Source of the DNA: JBGOUV01 sp041477815
Lineage (GTDB): Bacteria; Acidobacteriota; Terriglobia; Bryobacterales; JACQDG01
NCBI GenBank assembly: GCA_041477815.1
Contig: JBGOUV010000128.1
Location: 1 to 15,957 of the forward strand
Direction: 5' to 3'
DNA: 15,957 nt
In this document: one piece after another, positions 1 through 7,078 of the stretch
How the letters are laid out: every line of letters starts with the position of its first letter
How positions within the stretch are numbered: the stretch's first letter is position 1
The notes under the pieces: model-generated
Told to the model about the DNA's origin: nothing
The model's database searches: none
Seen by the model: only the letters and a program-made list of their open reading frames with translations
Translations under genes and position numbers: made by a program

Positions 1-45
1 CAGGCCGACCTTGAGGAAGCTGCGTCGGCCTGGCTGGTGGGTCAC
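1..45 (-). CDS. N-terminus of a Tat-exported protein (partial, runs off the left edge)
   Basis: Only the first 15 codons lie in the window. They read V/M-T-H-Q-P-G-R-R-S-F-L-K-V-G-L. The R-R-S-F-L-K core is a twin-arginine signal, so the product is probably exported folded by Tat. The GTG start at 45-43 is supported by an AGGAGG sequence 8 nt upstream (complement of 54-59). It also overlaps the stop codon of the upstream PQQ-type gene in a GTGA arrangement, which suggests translational coupling and one operon with the DUF1080 gene. The mature protein is outside the window. In acidobacteria and planctomycetes such signals often belong to DUF1501 or Gfo/Idh/MocA proteins, but nothing visible here decides between these. 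Confidence 0.6.
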   Translation of the reverse strand, partial: MTHQPGRRSFLKVGL

Positions 46-461
46 GGCGAGAGCCTCCTGCGGGCTGGAGTCGGGTCAAGAGCTGCCGACGACACCTGAG
101 CCGCTGACTGGCGCGACGCCCCCGATGATGGCGTAGCGGGTCCGTTCAGCGGATTGAACGGCTCGCTGCGCATCTTAGCTACGCCACGGCGCCACAACAC
201 TTCTCCGGTCTGGGCGTCCAGGGCCAGCACCAGGCGCTGATCCCCTTCGTGCGCTGTGAGGAACACTCGTTTGCCCGCCACGATAGGGGACGACGTCCCG
301 GAAGGAACCTTCGCCTTCCAGGCCATATTCCGGCCCGGCCCGAACTCCACGGGAAGGCTGGAGCCGTCCGCTACACCGGCGCCGTTGGGTCCGCGAAACC
401 GGGGCCAATCGGCTCCGCTGAGAATTGTCACCCCGAGTATGACCGCAGCTAGTCGCATCAT
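42..461 (-). CDS. Truncated PQQ-type beta-propeller protein (first blade only)
   Basis: The 139-aa product begins with a short signal peptide (about residues 1-17). It continues with A-D-W-P-R-F-R-G-P-N-G-A-G, the standard opening of exported PQQ-like (BamB-type) beta-propeller proteins in this kind of genome. One blade is recognisable, including L-A-L-D-A-Q-T-G-E-V-L-W around residues 80-91. After N-P-L-N-G-P-A-T-P-S (about residue 112) the expected second blade is absent. The last 27 or so residues are low-complexity and match nothing in the family, whose members usually exceed 400 aa. The frame ends in a GTGA overlap with the next gene. I infer a deletion that joined the 5' part of the gene to sequence just before its neighbour. 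It lies 46 bp after the DUF1080 gene and was probably co-transcribed with it. The remaining protein cannot form a full propeller. A second ATG immediately follows the first. Confidence 0.7.
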   Translation of the reverse strand: MMRLAAVILGVTILSGADWPRFRGPNGAGVADGSSLPVEFGPGRNMAWKAKVPSGTSSPIVAGKRVFLTAHEGDQRLVLALDAQTGEVLWRRGVAKMRSEPFNPLNGPATPSSGASRQSAAQVSSAALDPTPARRRLSP

Positions 462-507
462 CTTCTTGGACGGCTCAGTCGGCCGTTGGAAAGCGCCCGC
501 CGCACCG

Positions 508-1392
508 TCACCGCCCCGGCGTGATCACCATGTTGCGGAATTGTACCCGCCCGTGGTCCCCCTGGAGCATGATCGGCCCGGGATCGTTTTCCCGGCTGTC
601 CAGCGCGGCTCCCGTGATCCCCGGGATCTCTTCGCCGTTAATGATGGTGGCGCCGTTCAACATCACCGTGACCCGGAAGCCCACCAGCGTGATGTCGAAC
701 GCCTGCCACTCCCCGGCCGGCTTAGCGGCCTTCCTGGTGGGTGTCAGGAAGCCATACAGACCTCCTACCCCGTGACTGTCCAACTCGCGCGGCCCCTGGT
801 CGGCGATCTGCACTTCGTACCGCCCGCGCAGGTAGATTCCGCTATTGCTTTTCTCGTCGAGGTTGTACTCGACATGCAGTTTGAAATCCCGGAACTTCTG
901 CTCGGTCAGGAGGTCCGGACAAGGCGGCTTGTTCACCAGGACGCCGCCCTCCACCATCCAACACTCCTTACCCTCGGGCTTCCGAAATGCCCAACCGGCC
1001 AGATCCTTCCCATTGAACAGCGTCACCGGCTTTCCCCACCGGGGCTCCTTGTTCGACGCCGGCGGCCGGACCACCCGTACCCCCACCCACTTCACCTGGT
1101 TCCCCTGCCGGTCGGTCGCCGTGCCTTCGAGCTTTCCCCCTGCCAGCCGCCCCTTATAAGACTCGAACTCGATCTCCTCCCCCGCGACCTTCACCTCCAC
1201 CGGGTGGACGCTCCCGCTGCGCCCTACCATCCTTGCCGCGTACTTCCCGTCGGTCTTGGTCACCTCCAGCCACGACGCGTACTCCCCGCTCGCCGCCGTC
1301 ACCGTGAGGTCCCACCGTCCCAGCAGCCCGTCGCCGGGTGCGGCCGCCAGCGCCGTCCCGATAATTGTGAAAAGAGTGAGAAGATGTCGCAC
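508..1392 (-). CDS. Exported DUF1080 protein (3-keto-disaccharide hydrolase-like)
   Basis: The 294-aa protein has a signal peptide (residues 1-18, M-R-H-L-L-T-L-F...A-L-A-A-A). Residues about 23-110 form a beta-rich extension. A DUF1080 concanavalin/laminin-G-like domain covers about 120-294. Family landmarks are L-F-N-G-K-D-L-A-G-W (125-134), S-N-S-G-I-Y-L-R-G-R-Y-E-V-Q-I (182-196) and G-P-I-M-L-Q-G-D-H-G (272-281). Some members of the family hydrolyse 3-keto-glycosides; others are only assumed to bind or cleave sugars. The product should act in the periplasm or at the cell surface. The start is GTG; an upstream ATG in another frame is followed at once by a stop. There is no Shine-Dalgarno sequence, and a TATAAT element ends 6 nt before the GTG, so the transcript may be leaderless. 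It is divergent from the TonB-dependent receptor and is the first gene of a leftward operon. Confidence 0.85.
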   Translation of the reverse strand: MRHLLTLFTIIGTALAAAPGDGLLGRWDLTVTAASGEYASWLEVTKTDGKYAARMVGRSGSVHPVEVKVAGEEIEFESYKGRLAGGKLEGTATDRQGNQVKWVGVRVVRPPASNKEPRWGKPVTLFNGKDLAGWAFRKPEGKECWMVEGGVLVNKPPCPDLLTEQKFRDFKLHVEYNLDEKSNSGIYLRGRYEVQIADQGPRELDSHGVGGLYGFLTPTRKAAKPAGEWQAFDITLVGFRVTVMLNGATIINGEEIPGITGAALDSRENDPGPIMLQGDHGRVQFRNMVITPGR

Positions 1393-1395
1393 AGG

Positions 1396-1409
1396 TCGAT
1401 TATAATCGA
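1396..1409. promoter_or_regulatory. Palindromic divergent -10 region
   Basis: The 14-bp perfect palindrome TCGATTATAATCGA contains TATAAT on both strands (plus 1401-1406; minus 1404-1399). On the plus strand it would start transcription near 1413, just before the receptor's ribosome binding site. On the minus strand it would start at about the GTG of the DUF1080 gene. No good -35 is visible on either side, which suggests an activator or a weak promoter. The symmetry means the same site could also bind a dimeric regulator. Confidence 0.6.
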
Positions 1410-1428
1410 TCCATCAGGGGGTTTGACT

Positions 1429-4400
1429 ATGTTGCGTGTTGCCTTGCTGGTCCTTTTGGCTGCTGGAGTCATGGTGGCTCAAACCACTTTCGCGTCGATT
1501 ACCGGGACGGTCACCGACCCCAATGGCGCGGTCGTGCCCGGCACCGCCATCGAGGCCACCCAGATCGGTAGCAACTATCTATACACGGCCCAGTCCAACG
1601 ACGCCGGCGTTTACACGCTCTCCCAGCTCCGCGAGGGTGAGTACACGCTGCGCGCCAAGGCCTCCGGCTTCCAGGAGTTCGTCGCCCAGGACATCCGGCT
1701 GGTCGCCCGCGACCAGCGCCGCATCGACGTGCAGCTTCGCGTGGGCTCGGTGGAGACCGTGGTCGAGGTCACCAGCGGCGCCACCCTGATCGAAACCGAA
1801 ACCGCCCGCATCGGGGACTCCAAGGCCGCCACCACCCTCGCCTCCTTGCCCCTCAACACGCGCTCGCTCTATAACTTCCTGGCCCTTTCGCCCGGCGTGG
1901 TGGGGGCCGGCGGCGGACAGGCCACCCGCCGGTTCGCCGGCAGCCGCGTGAACCAGTCCGAGCAGTCCATCGACGGCATCACTGTCTCCAACGGCTATGA
2001 CGGCACCCAGATCAGCCCCCTGGTCGGCTACATCGGCAGCTTCGAAGAGGTCCGCGTGGACATGGCCAACAATACCGCCGACATCGGCGCGGTCGGCCAG
2101 GTTACGGTCATCTCGAAATCCGGCAGCAACCAGCTCCACGGGATGGTGGGAGACTACTACTCGACGCCCTGGTTCCGCGCCCGCGATCCGTTCGCTCCCC
2201 GCCGCGGCACCGGCGTCAATCACGCACCCGGTGGCCAGGTGGGCGGCCCCGTGGTCATTCCCCATCTGTACAACGGCCGCAACCGCACCTTCTTCTTTTA
2301 TTCTTTTGAAACCTCCCGCGGGAGCAACGTCAACCAGCTTCTGAACCCCACTGTCCCGCTGCCCGCGTGGCGGGAGGGGGACTTCTCCCTGCTCGCGCCC
2401 CGCACCGTAGTGCGCGACCCGGCGTCCGGCACCGCCTACCCCAACAACCGGATTCCCGCCTCCCTCATCAATACCGTCTCGCGCAAAATCCAGGACCGCT
2501 TCTATCCGCTCCCCAACTTCGGCGATCCCACGCTTCTGACCAGCCAGAACTATCGCGAGCAGGCGATCCGCCCGTTCGACCCCAACACCTACTACACCGC
2601 CCGGGGCGACCACCGCTTCTCCGACAAGTCCTTCCTCTTCGGCCGCTGGACCTGGAACCGTGCCTTCAGCCGCGCCTTCGAAGGGAATCTGCCCGCCATC
2701 GGCCGCCGCTGGCAAACGCGCGACACCCGCGCCCTCAATGTTTCCTATACCTACAACTTTCGCCCCACCCTGGTGATCGAGTCCCGCTTCGGCATTACCT
2801 ACAACGATAACCCGCTGCACGGTCCCATCCTGGGCAAGCAGCTCGTCAGTGACCTGGGCCTGGTCGGCCTGCCCGACGGCCTGCCGGACATCAACGGCAT
2901 CCTCAAGCTCACCTTTTCCAGCGGCGGCGTCACCGGGCTTACGCAATCGGATTGGCGTCATCCCGGCTTCAAAAACTACGTCCAGCAATACCAGGAGCAC
3001 GTCAACTGGTTCCACGGACGCCACAGCCTGAAGAGCGGCGTGATCTTCACCCGCGTGCGGTTCCAGGACAACGCGGCCCCGGCCGCCCTGTTCGGAAGCG
3101 TCACTTTCTCCGAGCGCTTCAGCGGTCACGCCTATGGCGACTTCCTGCTGGGCATCCCCACCAGCGCGCAGCGGGCTTTCCCCAGCATCGAGATCAGCCG
3201 CCTGCGCTGGGCCTCCGACTGGTTCATCACCGACGACTTCAAGATCACCCCGCGCCTGACCCTGAACATCGGCGCGCGCTACGAGTACCATCCCGGCTAC
3301 TCCGAGGCGCTCGGCCAGCAGTCGGTCTTCGACATCGGCAGCGGCAAGATCGTCGTTCCCGACGGCGCGCTGGGCCGCGTCAGCCCGCTGCTGCCGCGCG
3401 GCTACGTGGACGTGGTCGAGGCCAGCAAGGTCGGCCTGCCCGGCGCGACCCTGATGCGCGCCGACCGCAACAACCTCGCCCCCCGCCTCGGCCTCGCCTG
3501 GCGGCCCTGGGGTCCCAACACCGTGTTCCGCGCCGGTTACGGCTTCTTCTACGATGTGGTGCCGCGCGCGGTCGGCGCCGGAGGCTCTCCTTTCGTCATC
3601 AGCGAGCCCACCTTCACCAACCCGACCACCAACCCCACCGTCATCTTCCCGCGCGTGTTTCCCGCGGCTGTCGCCGGACCCACCACGGTGGGGCTGCCCG
3701 CCGCCGTTCGGGCCGACCTGCGCGATCCCTACAGCATGCAGTACAACTTCACCATCGAGCACCAGCACTGGCATACCGGCTTCCGCGCCTCCTACATCGG
3801 CACCAATACCCGGCAGGGACAGTGGGGCTACAACATCAACCAGCCCCTTCCCGATACGCGGCTGTACGTCGATAAGGGCCGCCTGTTCCCCAACTACCCC
3901 GCCATCACCTACGTCACCAACGGCTCCGGGCACCAGTACCACAGCGTCACCCTGGAGATCCAGCGCCAGATGTTCCACGGTCTCTACTACCAGTTCTCCT
4001 ACACTCTGGCTCGGGACATCAGCGACCTCGACCGCGGCGTCTCCACCGAAAACGCCTACGACCGCCACCGCGAGCGCTCGGTTTCGCTGGACATCCCCAC
4101 CCACCGCCCCACCGCCAACTTCATCTACGAGCTGCCGTTCGGCAAGTCCGGCGGACGCGCCCTGCGTACCGTGGCCGGCGGCTGGGAGCTCAGTGGCGTT
4201 TACAGTTTCTACTCGGGCCAGTTCCTCACCCCGCTGTGGACCGGCGTCGACCCCACCGGCACCGCCTTCACCGGCAGCCGTACCCCGGCCCAGGTCACCA
4301 TCCGGCCCAACCATCTCCGCGATGCCAACCTGCCCACGGACCAGCGCGCCACCAACCGCTGGTTCGACCCGGCGGCTTTCGCCGCGCCGACTCCCGGCTT

Positions 4401-4671
4401 CTACGGCAGCGCTGCCAAGGGTGTGATCAAGAGTCCGGGCTCGGCCGTGTGGAACTTGGGCCTGGCCAAGTACTTCCCCCTGGCCGAGCGCGTCCGGTTG
4501 CGGTGGGAACTGTCGGCCACCAACATCATGAATCACCCGAACTACGCCAACCCCGAGATCAACATCTCGAACGCCGCGCAGGTCGGCGTGATCAGCGGCG
4601 TCGGCGACGTCTCGGTGCTCGACCCCTCCGGTCCCCGGGCGTTCCGGACGGGGATCCAGTTGGAATGGTAA
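1429..4671 (+). CDS. TonB-dependent receptor with carboxypeptidase-regulatory-like N-terminal domain
   Basis: The product is 1080 aa, usual for acidobacterial Oar-like receptors. It has a signal peptide (1-18, ending V-M-V-A-Q), a carboxypeptidase-regulatory-like Ig fold (about 22-105, with I-T-G-T-V-T-D-P-N-G and Y-T-L-R-A-K-A-S-G-F), and a plug domain (about 125-240, with S-I-D-G-I-T-V-S-N and I-S-K-S-G-S-N-Q-L-H-G). A long outer-membrane beta-barrel follows and ends in the aromatic residue W-1080. It should use TonB energy to import a large substrate, plausibly glycans or glycosides given the divergent DUF1080 gene, but the ligand cannot be read from sequence. The ATG at 1429 is preferred because GGGGG at 1417-1421 lies 7 nt upstream and a signal peptide follows. 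The frame is open back to 256, but that extension has no domain and lies antisense to the DUF1080 gene. Third positions are strongly G/C. Confidence 0.92.
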   Translation: MLRVALLVLLAAGVMVAQTTFASITGTVTDPNGAVVPGTAIEATQIGSNYLYTAQSNDAGVYTLSQLREGEYTLRAKASGFQEFVAQDIRLVARDQRRIDVQLRVGSVETVVEVTSGATLIETETARIGDSKAATTLASLPLNTRSLYNFLALSPGVVGAGGGQATRRFAGSRVNQSEQSIDGITVSNGYDGTQISPLVGYIGSFEEVRVDMANNTADIGAVGQVTVISKSGSNQLHGMVGDYYSTPWFRARDPFAPRRGTGVNHAPGGQVGGPVVIPHLYNGRNRTFFFYSFETSRGSNVNQLLNPTVPLPAWREGDFSLLAPRTVVRDPASGTAYPNNRIPASLINTVSRKIQDRFYPLPNFGDPTLLTSQNYREQAIRPFDPNTYYTARGDHRFSDKSFLFGRWTWNRAFSRAFEGNLPAIGRRWQTRDTRALNVSYTYNFRPTLVIESRFGITYNDNPLHGPILGKQLVSDLGLVGLPDGLPDINGILKLTFSSGGVTGLTQSDWRHPGFKNYVQQYQEHVNWFHGRHSLKSGVIFTRVRFQDNAAPAALFGSVTFSERFSGHAYGDFLLGIPTSAQRAFPSIEISRLRWASDWFITDDFKITPRLTLNIGARYEYHPGYSEALGQQSVFDIGSGKIVVPDGALGRVSPLLPRGYVDVVEASKVGLPGATLMRADRNNLAPRLGLAWRPWGPNTVFRAGYGFFYDVVPRAVGAGGSPFVISEPTFTNPTTNPTVIFPRVFPAAVAGPTTVGLPAAVRADLRDPYSMQYNFTIEHQHWHTGFRASYIGTNTRQGQWGYNINQPLPDTRLYVDKGRLFPNYPAITYVTNGSGHQYHSVTLEIQRQMFHGLYYQFSYTLARDISDLDRGVSTENAYDRHRERSVSLDIPTHRPTANFIYELPFGKSGGRALRTVAGGWELSGVYSFYSGQFLTPLWTGVDPTGTAFTGSRTPAQVTIRPNHLRDANLPTDQRATNRWFDPAAFAAPTPGFYGSAAKGVIKSPGSAVWNLGLAKYFPLAERVRLRWELSATNIMNHPNYANPEINISNAAQVGVISGVGDVSVLDPSGPRAFRTGIQLEW

Positions 4672-4689
4672 TGTGAAAGCGGGCATCCC

Positions 4690-4866
4690 GTGACCGAGCG
4701 CAGCGGCGTCGATCCGAGGGTTTGTAGCGGCAAGCCGGTGATCCGCGGCGCCCGAATTCTGGTGCGCCACATCCTCGGAATGGTCGCCGGCGGCTACCCT
4801 GTCGACCGCATCGTCGAGTCTTACCCGGAGTTGACTCGCGACGATGTACAGGTGGCCCTGGAGTAA
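4690..4866 (+). CDS. DUF433 antitoxin-like protein, C-terminus cut by an in-frame stop
   Basis: The 58-aa product starts at GTG and contains V-D-P-R-V-C-S-G-K-P-V-I-R-G-A-R-I, the hallmark of DUF433 proteins, then a short helix-turn-helix-like tail (G-G-Y-P-V-D-R-I-V-E-S-Y-P-E-L-T-R-D-D-V). DUF433 proteins are the presumed antitoxins of DUF5615 PIN-like toxins, and a DUF5615 gene follows directly. The product ends at ...V-A-L-E-TAA (4864-4866). The same frame then continues as A-A-T-V-I-D-E-E-Q-V-I-A-C-G to a TGA at 4909-4911 that overlaps the toxin start. In relatives an aromatic residue usually follows A-L-E, so the TAA probably arose from a Tyr codon (TAC or TAT). The DUF433 core is complete, so partial function is possible. 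It lies 18 bp after the receptor gene with no clear Shine-Dalgarno sequence. Confidence 0.7.
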   Translation: MTERSGVDPRVCSGKPVIRGARILVRHILGMVAGGYPVDRIVESYPELTRDDVQVALE

Positions 4867-4903
4867 GCTGCCACGGTTATAGACGAAGAGCAAGTCATCG
4901 CTT

Positions 4904-5283
4904 GTGGCTGACCCGCGCGTACTCTCGGACCAAAGCGTACCTTGGCAGGTTGCGGACTGGTTGCGACACTTGCGCCACTCCTGGTCGATCTTTCATGCCT
5001 CCGAGGTTGGCTTGGCCGCAAAGCACGACGCCAAGTTGTTGGCTTGGGCACAGCAGCGCAAGGCCGTGGTTGTCACCTTTGAGAGGACTTTGCGGATCCG
5101 CGGATGTTCCCGGTCGGCACGCACTGCGGGGTGGTCCGGCTGCGAGTGTGGCCGACAACGTTAGAAGAAACGCAAGCGGCACTGGAACGGCTTCTGAGCA
5201 CTGTTCCCGATGAGGACTGGTTGGGCGGTCTTATGATCGTGGGCGCACGCCACATCCGTGGGAGAAGAGGGAGTTCTCGGTAG
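4904..5283 (+). pseudogene. Frameshifted DUF5615 PIN-like toxin
   Basis: From GTG 4904 the reading is M-A-D-P-R-V-L-S-D-Q-S-V-P-W-Q-V-A-D-W, then F-H-A-S-E-V-G-L-A-A-K-H-D-A and A-V-V-V-T-F. This is the N-terminal two thirds of a DUF5615 (Mut7-C/PIN-like) protein; L-S-D-Q-S-V-P stands where the family has L-L-D-E-N-V-P. At 5081-5083 the frame breaks. Reading on from 5083 in the other frame restores the family sequence E-D-F-A-D-P-R-M-F-P-V-G-T-H-C-G-V-V-R-L-R-V-W-P-T-T and continues to TAG 5281-5283. One missing base in a Gan-GAG (Asp/Glu-Glu) pair explains it. The unshifted frame ends at 5164 with an unrelated tail. It pairs with the DUF433 gene, whose original stop would overlap this start. 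Either a decaying toxin-antitoxin module or a base-calling error. Confidence 0.75.
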
Positions 5284-5309
5284 CAGATAGCAGAAAGAAG
5301 AGGATCTTA

Positions 5310-5323
5310 GGGAGGCCAAAACG
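5310..5323 (+). promoter_or_regulatory. Ribosome binding site placed before an ACG codon
   Basis: GGGAGG at 5310-5315 is followed by CCAAA and then ACG GAA GTC, ideal spacing for initiation at 5321. No ATG, GTG or TTG stands there. The next usual start, GTG at 5369, has no good Shine-Dalgarno sequence and would remove half of the first membrane helix. The site therefore marks the probable original start of the following membrane protein, where ATG may have become ACG. Confidence 0.5.
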
Positions 5324-6823
5324 GAAGTCCCGGTTCAAAACAGGCTGCTGATTCTAGCGGGCGTCTTCGTGATTGTGTGGGCGATCGTGCGCGCCCTGGT
5401 GCAATCCATCACGATCGATGAAGCCTTTACATACACTTTCTATGCCGCCAGGCCGATCCACGTGGTGTTTGATCCCGGTAGCACGAATCATCTTCTGAAT
5501 TCCTTGTTGATGTGGTTCACAACACGTGCATTCGGCACCTCCAATATCACTGTCAGGATGCCTGCCCTGCTGGGCGCTGTGCTCTATGTGAGTGTCTGCT
5601 ATTTTCTGTGCAAGAGCATTACAGGTAAGTTCAGTCTCCGGCTGCCACTTTTCATTTGTTTGACCTGTAATCCTTTCATTCTTGACTATATGGCGGCCGC
5701 GCGCGGCTATAGCCTGGCGAACGCATTCCTTCTGGCGGCGGTCGCGGTTCCGGTGTGGCATCGCGTGAGGGGCTGGCCTTCGCTCCCCGCGTCCTGCGCG
5801 TGGGCCTCGGTAGCGCTGGGGTTTTCGTTTACCTCTAACGTATCATTTGCCTTCGTAGACGGGGCGGCGTTTCTCGCCATATTGACATGGGCGAGCTGGC
5901 GGCGCGAAGGGCAATCCGTTTGGCGCATCGCCGGATTCTGCGCCCTGCCCGGACTTGCCGTCGCGGTCCTGTTCTGCGGCTATGCTGTGCTGCACTGGGA
6001 AAGGGCCGACCTGTATTGGGGTGCGCACTCGCTCAAAGAAATGAGGCAGAGCCTTGTCGAATCTTCTTTCTATCAACTGGCCCCGCAAATCCGAGGGTCG
6101 TTCTACAAGGTGTTAAGGTTTTTGCAGCCGCGGCTGTTGCCTGTTCTTGGACTTCTCTCTGCCTTCCAGCTCGCGGTAGTCGGATTCGACGGTTCCTGGC
6201 GTCGCGATGCCCGCGCCCGATGGCTGGCAGGTCTGGCGGCGGCTCTCCTCGGCATCGTGACGCTATCGGTGACCCTAAGCTGGCTCGCATTCCGTTTCGA
6301 CGATTTACCTTTGCCGCTGGGCCGTACAGGAATCTATTTCGTGCCCCTATGTACTCTGCTGGCGGGGATCATCGCAGCACTGCCGCCCGCAAAATACCCG
6401 GTCTCGCGGTGGCTCAGCCGCGGCATCACCGCGGTGTTGATTTGCCTGGCCTGCTACTTTCTGCTGTGCCTGCGCCTGTCCTATTTCAGGGAATATCGCG
6501 TAGATGCGGACGTAAAGGAAGTGTATTCCGTGCTGGCGCGGATCCATCATACTTACGGCGTCAGCGATGTCAATGCCACGGGGTTGTACGTCGCTCCGCT
6601 GAACTATTATGCCGACTTATCGAAGCGGGAGAAGTTCCCTGAGTTTAAGCAGGAAAATCCCGAGCTGTCTGCGGGCAGATTCGTTTATGTCATCGATGCA
6701 GTGGCCTGGCGGGACTTCATTGAGAAAGAGAAGTTAGTGGTCGTTTACCGGGGCAAATTCTCCGAAGTCGTCGTCGCAGTCAGATCCGATGGGCCAATTC
6801 CCCCGGCTATGATTGAACCCTGA
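5321..6823 (+). CDS. Multi-pass GT-C-like membrane protein (putative lipid-linked-sugar glycosyltransferase)
   Basis: Read from 5321 the product is 500 aa; from GTG 5369 it is 484 aa. It has about 9-11 hydrophobic helices. After the first helix comes S-I-T-I-D-E-A-F-T-Y, with the acidic pair typical of the first extracytoplasmic loop of GT-C enzymes (ArnT/PMT/GT39-like). Next comes N-H-L-L-N-S-L-L-M-W-F...R-M-P-A-L-L-G-A, a common second block in this superfamily. The C-terminal 110 or so residues are mostly soluble (Y-Y-A-D-L-S-K-R-E-K-F...A-W-R-D-F-I-E-K-E-K-L). Such proteins transfer sugars from polyprenyl-phosphate donors on the outer face of the membrane, but neither donor nor acceptor can be deduced. 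The longer form is preferred because it keeps the whole first helix (R-L-L-I-L-A-G-V-F-V-I-V-W-A-I-V). Codon use is more mixed than in the receptor, hinting at a different origin. It stands alone, followed by a hairpin. Confidence 0.65.
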   Translation, partial: TEVPVQNRLLILAGVFVIVWAIVRALVQSITIDEAFTYTFYAARPIHVVFDPGSTNHLLNSLLMWFTTRAFGTSNITVRMPALLGAVLYVSVCYFLCKSITGKFSLRLPLFICLTCNPFILDYMAAARGYSLANAFLLAAVAVPVWHRVRGWPSLPASCAWASVALGFSFTSNVSFAFVDGAAFLAILTWASWRREGQSVWRIAGFCALPGLAVAVLFCGYAVLHWERADLYWGAHSLKEMRQSLVESSFYQLAPQIRGSFYKVLRFLQPRLLPVLGLLSAFQLAVVGFDGSWRRDARARWLAGLAAALLGIVTLSVTLSWLAFRFDDLPLPLGRTGIYFVPLCTLLAGIIAALPPAKYPVSRWLSRGITAVLICLACYFLLCLRLSYFREYRVDADVKEVYSVLARIHHTYGVSDVNATGLYVAPLNYYADLSKREKFPEFKQENPELSAGRFVYVIDAVAWRDFIEKEKLVVVYRGKFSEVVVAVRSDGPIPPAMIEP

Positions 6824-6865
6824 GTGAGCGTCCAAGCCGGAACCCCGCGTGACCGCCCTGGAGAA

Positions 6866-6887
6866 GCCCGACTTCAACGAGTCGGGC
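6866..6887 (+). terminator. Hairpin after the membrane protein gene
   Basis: GCCCGACT (6866-6873) and AGTCGGGC (6880-6887) form a perfect 8-bp stem with a six-base loop, 43 bp after the stop codon. Only a short ATTT follows, so it is a weak intrinsic terminator at best. It could also stabilise the mRNA end. Confidence 0.5.
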
Positions 6888-7061
6888 ATTTGCCCCCGAA
6901 TTAGCTCTATAGATCGGATTCTACGAAACATTTGAGCCTCGCCGCAAACTTGAAACTACAAGAAGCTCCTGTTGCGATGCAGGGTGTTCCCCCCTAATCT
7001 GAACCCGCCCGAACAGACATACTCCTGCGACGAGCTTCTTGCGGCGCGGTGGTCAGCCGCT
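6888..7061. other. Intergenic stretch without a recognisable gene
   Basis: Between the hairpin and the promoter of the hydrolase I see no coding sequence with family resemblance on either strand, no long repeat and no RNA gene. Short open frames here have no ribosome binding site. Confidence 0.5.
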
Positions 7062-7070
7062 TGGTAAGAT
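7062..7070 (+). promoter_or_regulatory. Extended -10 promoter of the hydrolase gene
   Basis: TGG-TAAGAT is a TGN-type extended -10 that ends 8 nt before the ATG at 7079. Transcription would begin at or within 2 nt of the start codon. No -35 of quality and no Shine-Dalgarno sequence are visible, in line with the other near-leaderless genes in this window. Confidence 0.45.
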
Positions 7071-7078
7071 GGACCCAA

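Noticed and set aside
1..99. Plus-strand frame open from the left edge to a stop at 97-99
   Set aside because: The minus strand here shows a Tat signal with an ideal ribosome binding site and operon overlap, which is far stronger evidence.
256..1428. N-terminal extension of the receptor frame by 391 codons
   Set aside because: It is antisense to the DUF1080 and PQQ-type genes, has no domain, and the internal ATG at 1429 has a ribosome binding site and a signal peptide.
2952..4426. Other plus-strand open frames inside the receptor gene
   Set aside because: They encode Arg/Pro/Ser-rich products typical of out-of-frame reading of GC-rich coding sequence.
1579..4893. A 1104-codon open frame on the minus strand, opposite the TonB-dependent receptor
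   Set aside because: Its product is low-complexity, rich in Gly, Ala, Val and Asp, with no domain. The receptor on the other strand has full domain structure. Strong G/C third-position bias removes stops from the antisense frame.
5281..5294. Tandem TAGCAGA repeat after the broken toxin gene
   Set aside because: Two 7-bp copies are too short to distinguish from chance or slippage, and no gene or site depends on them.
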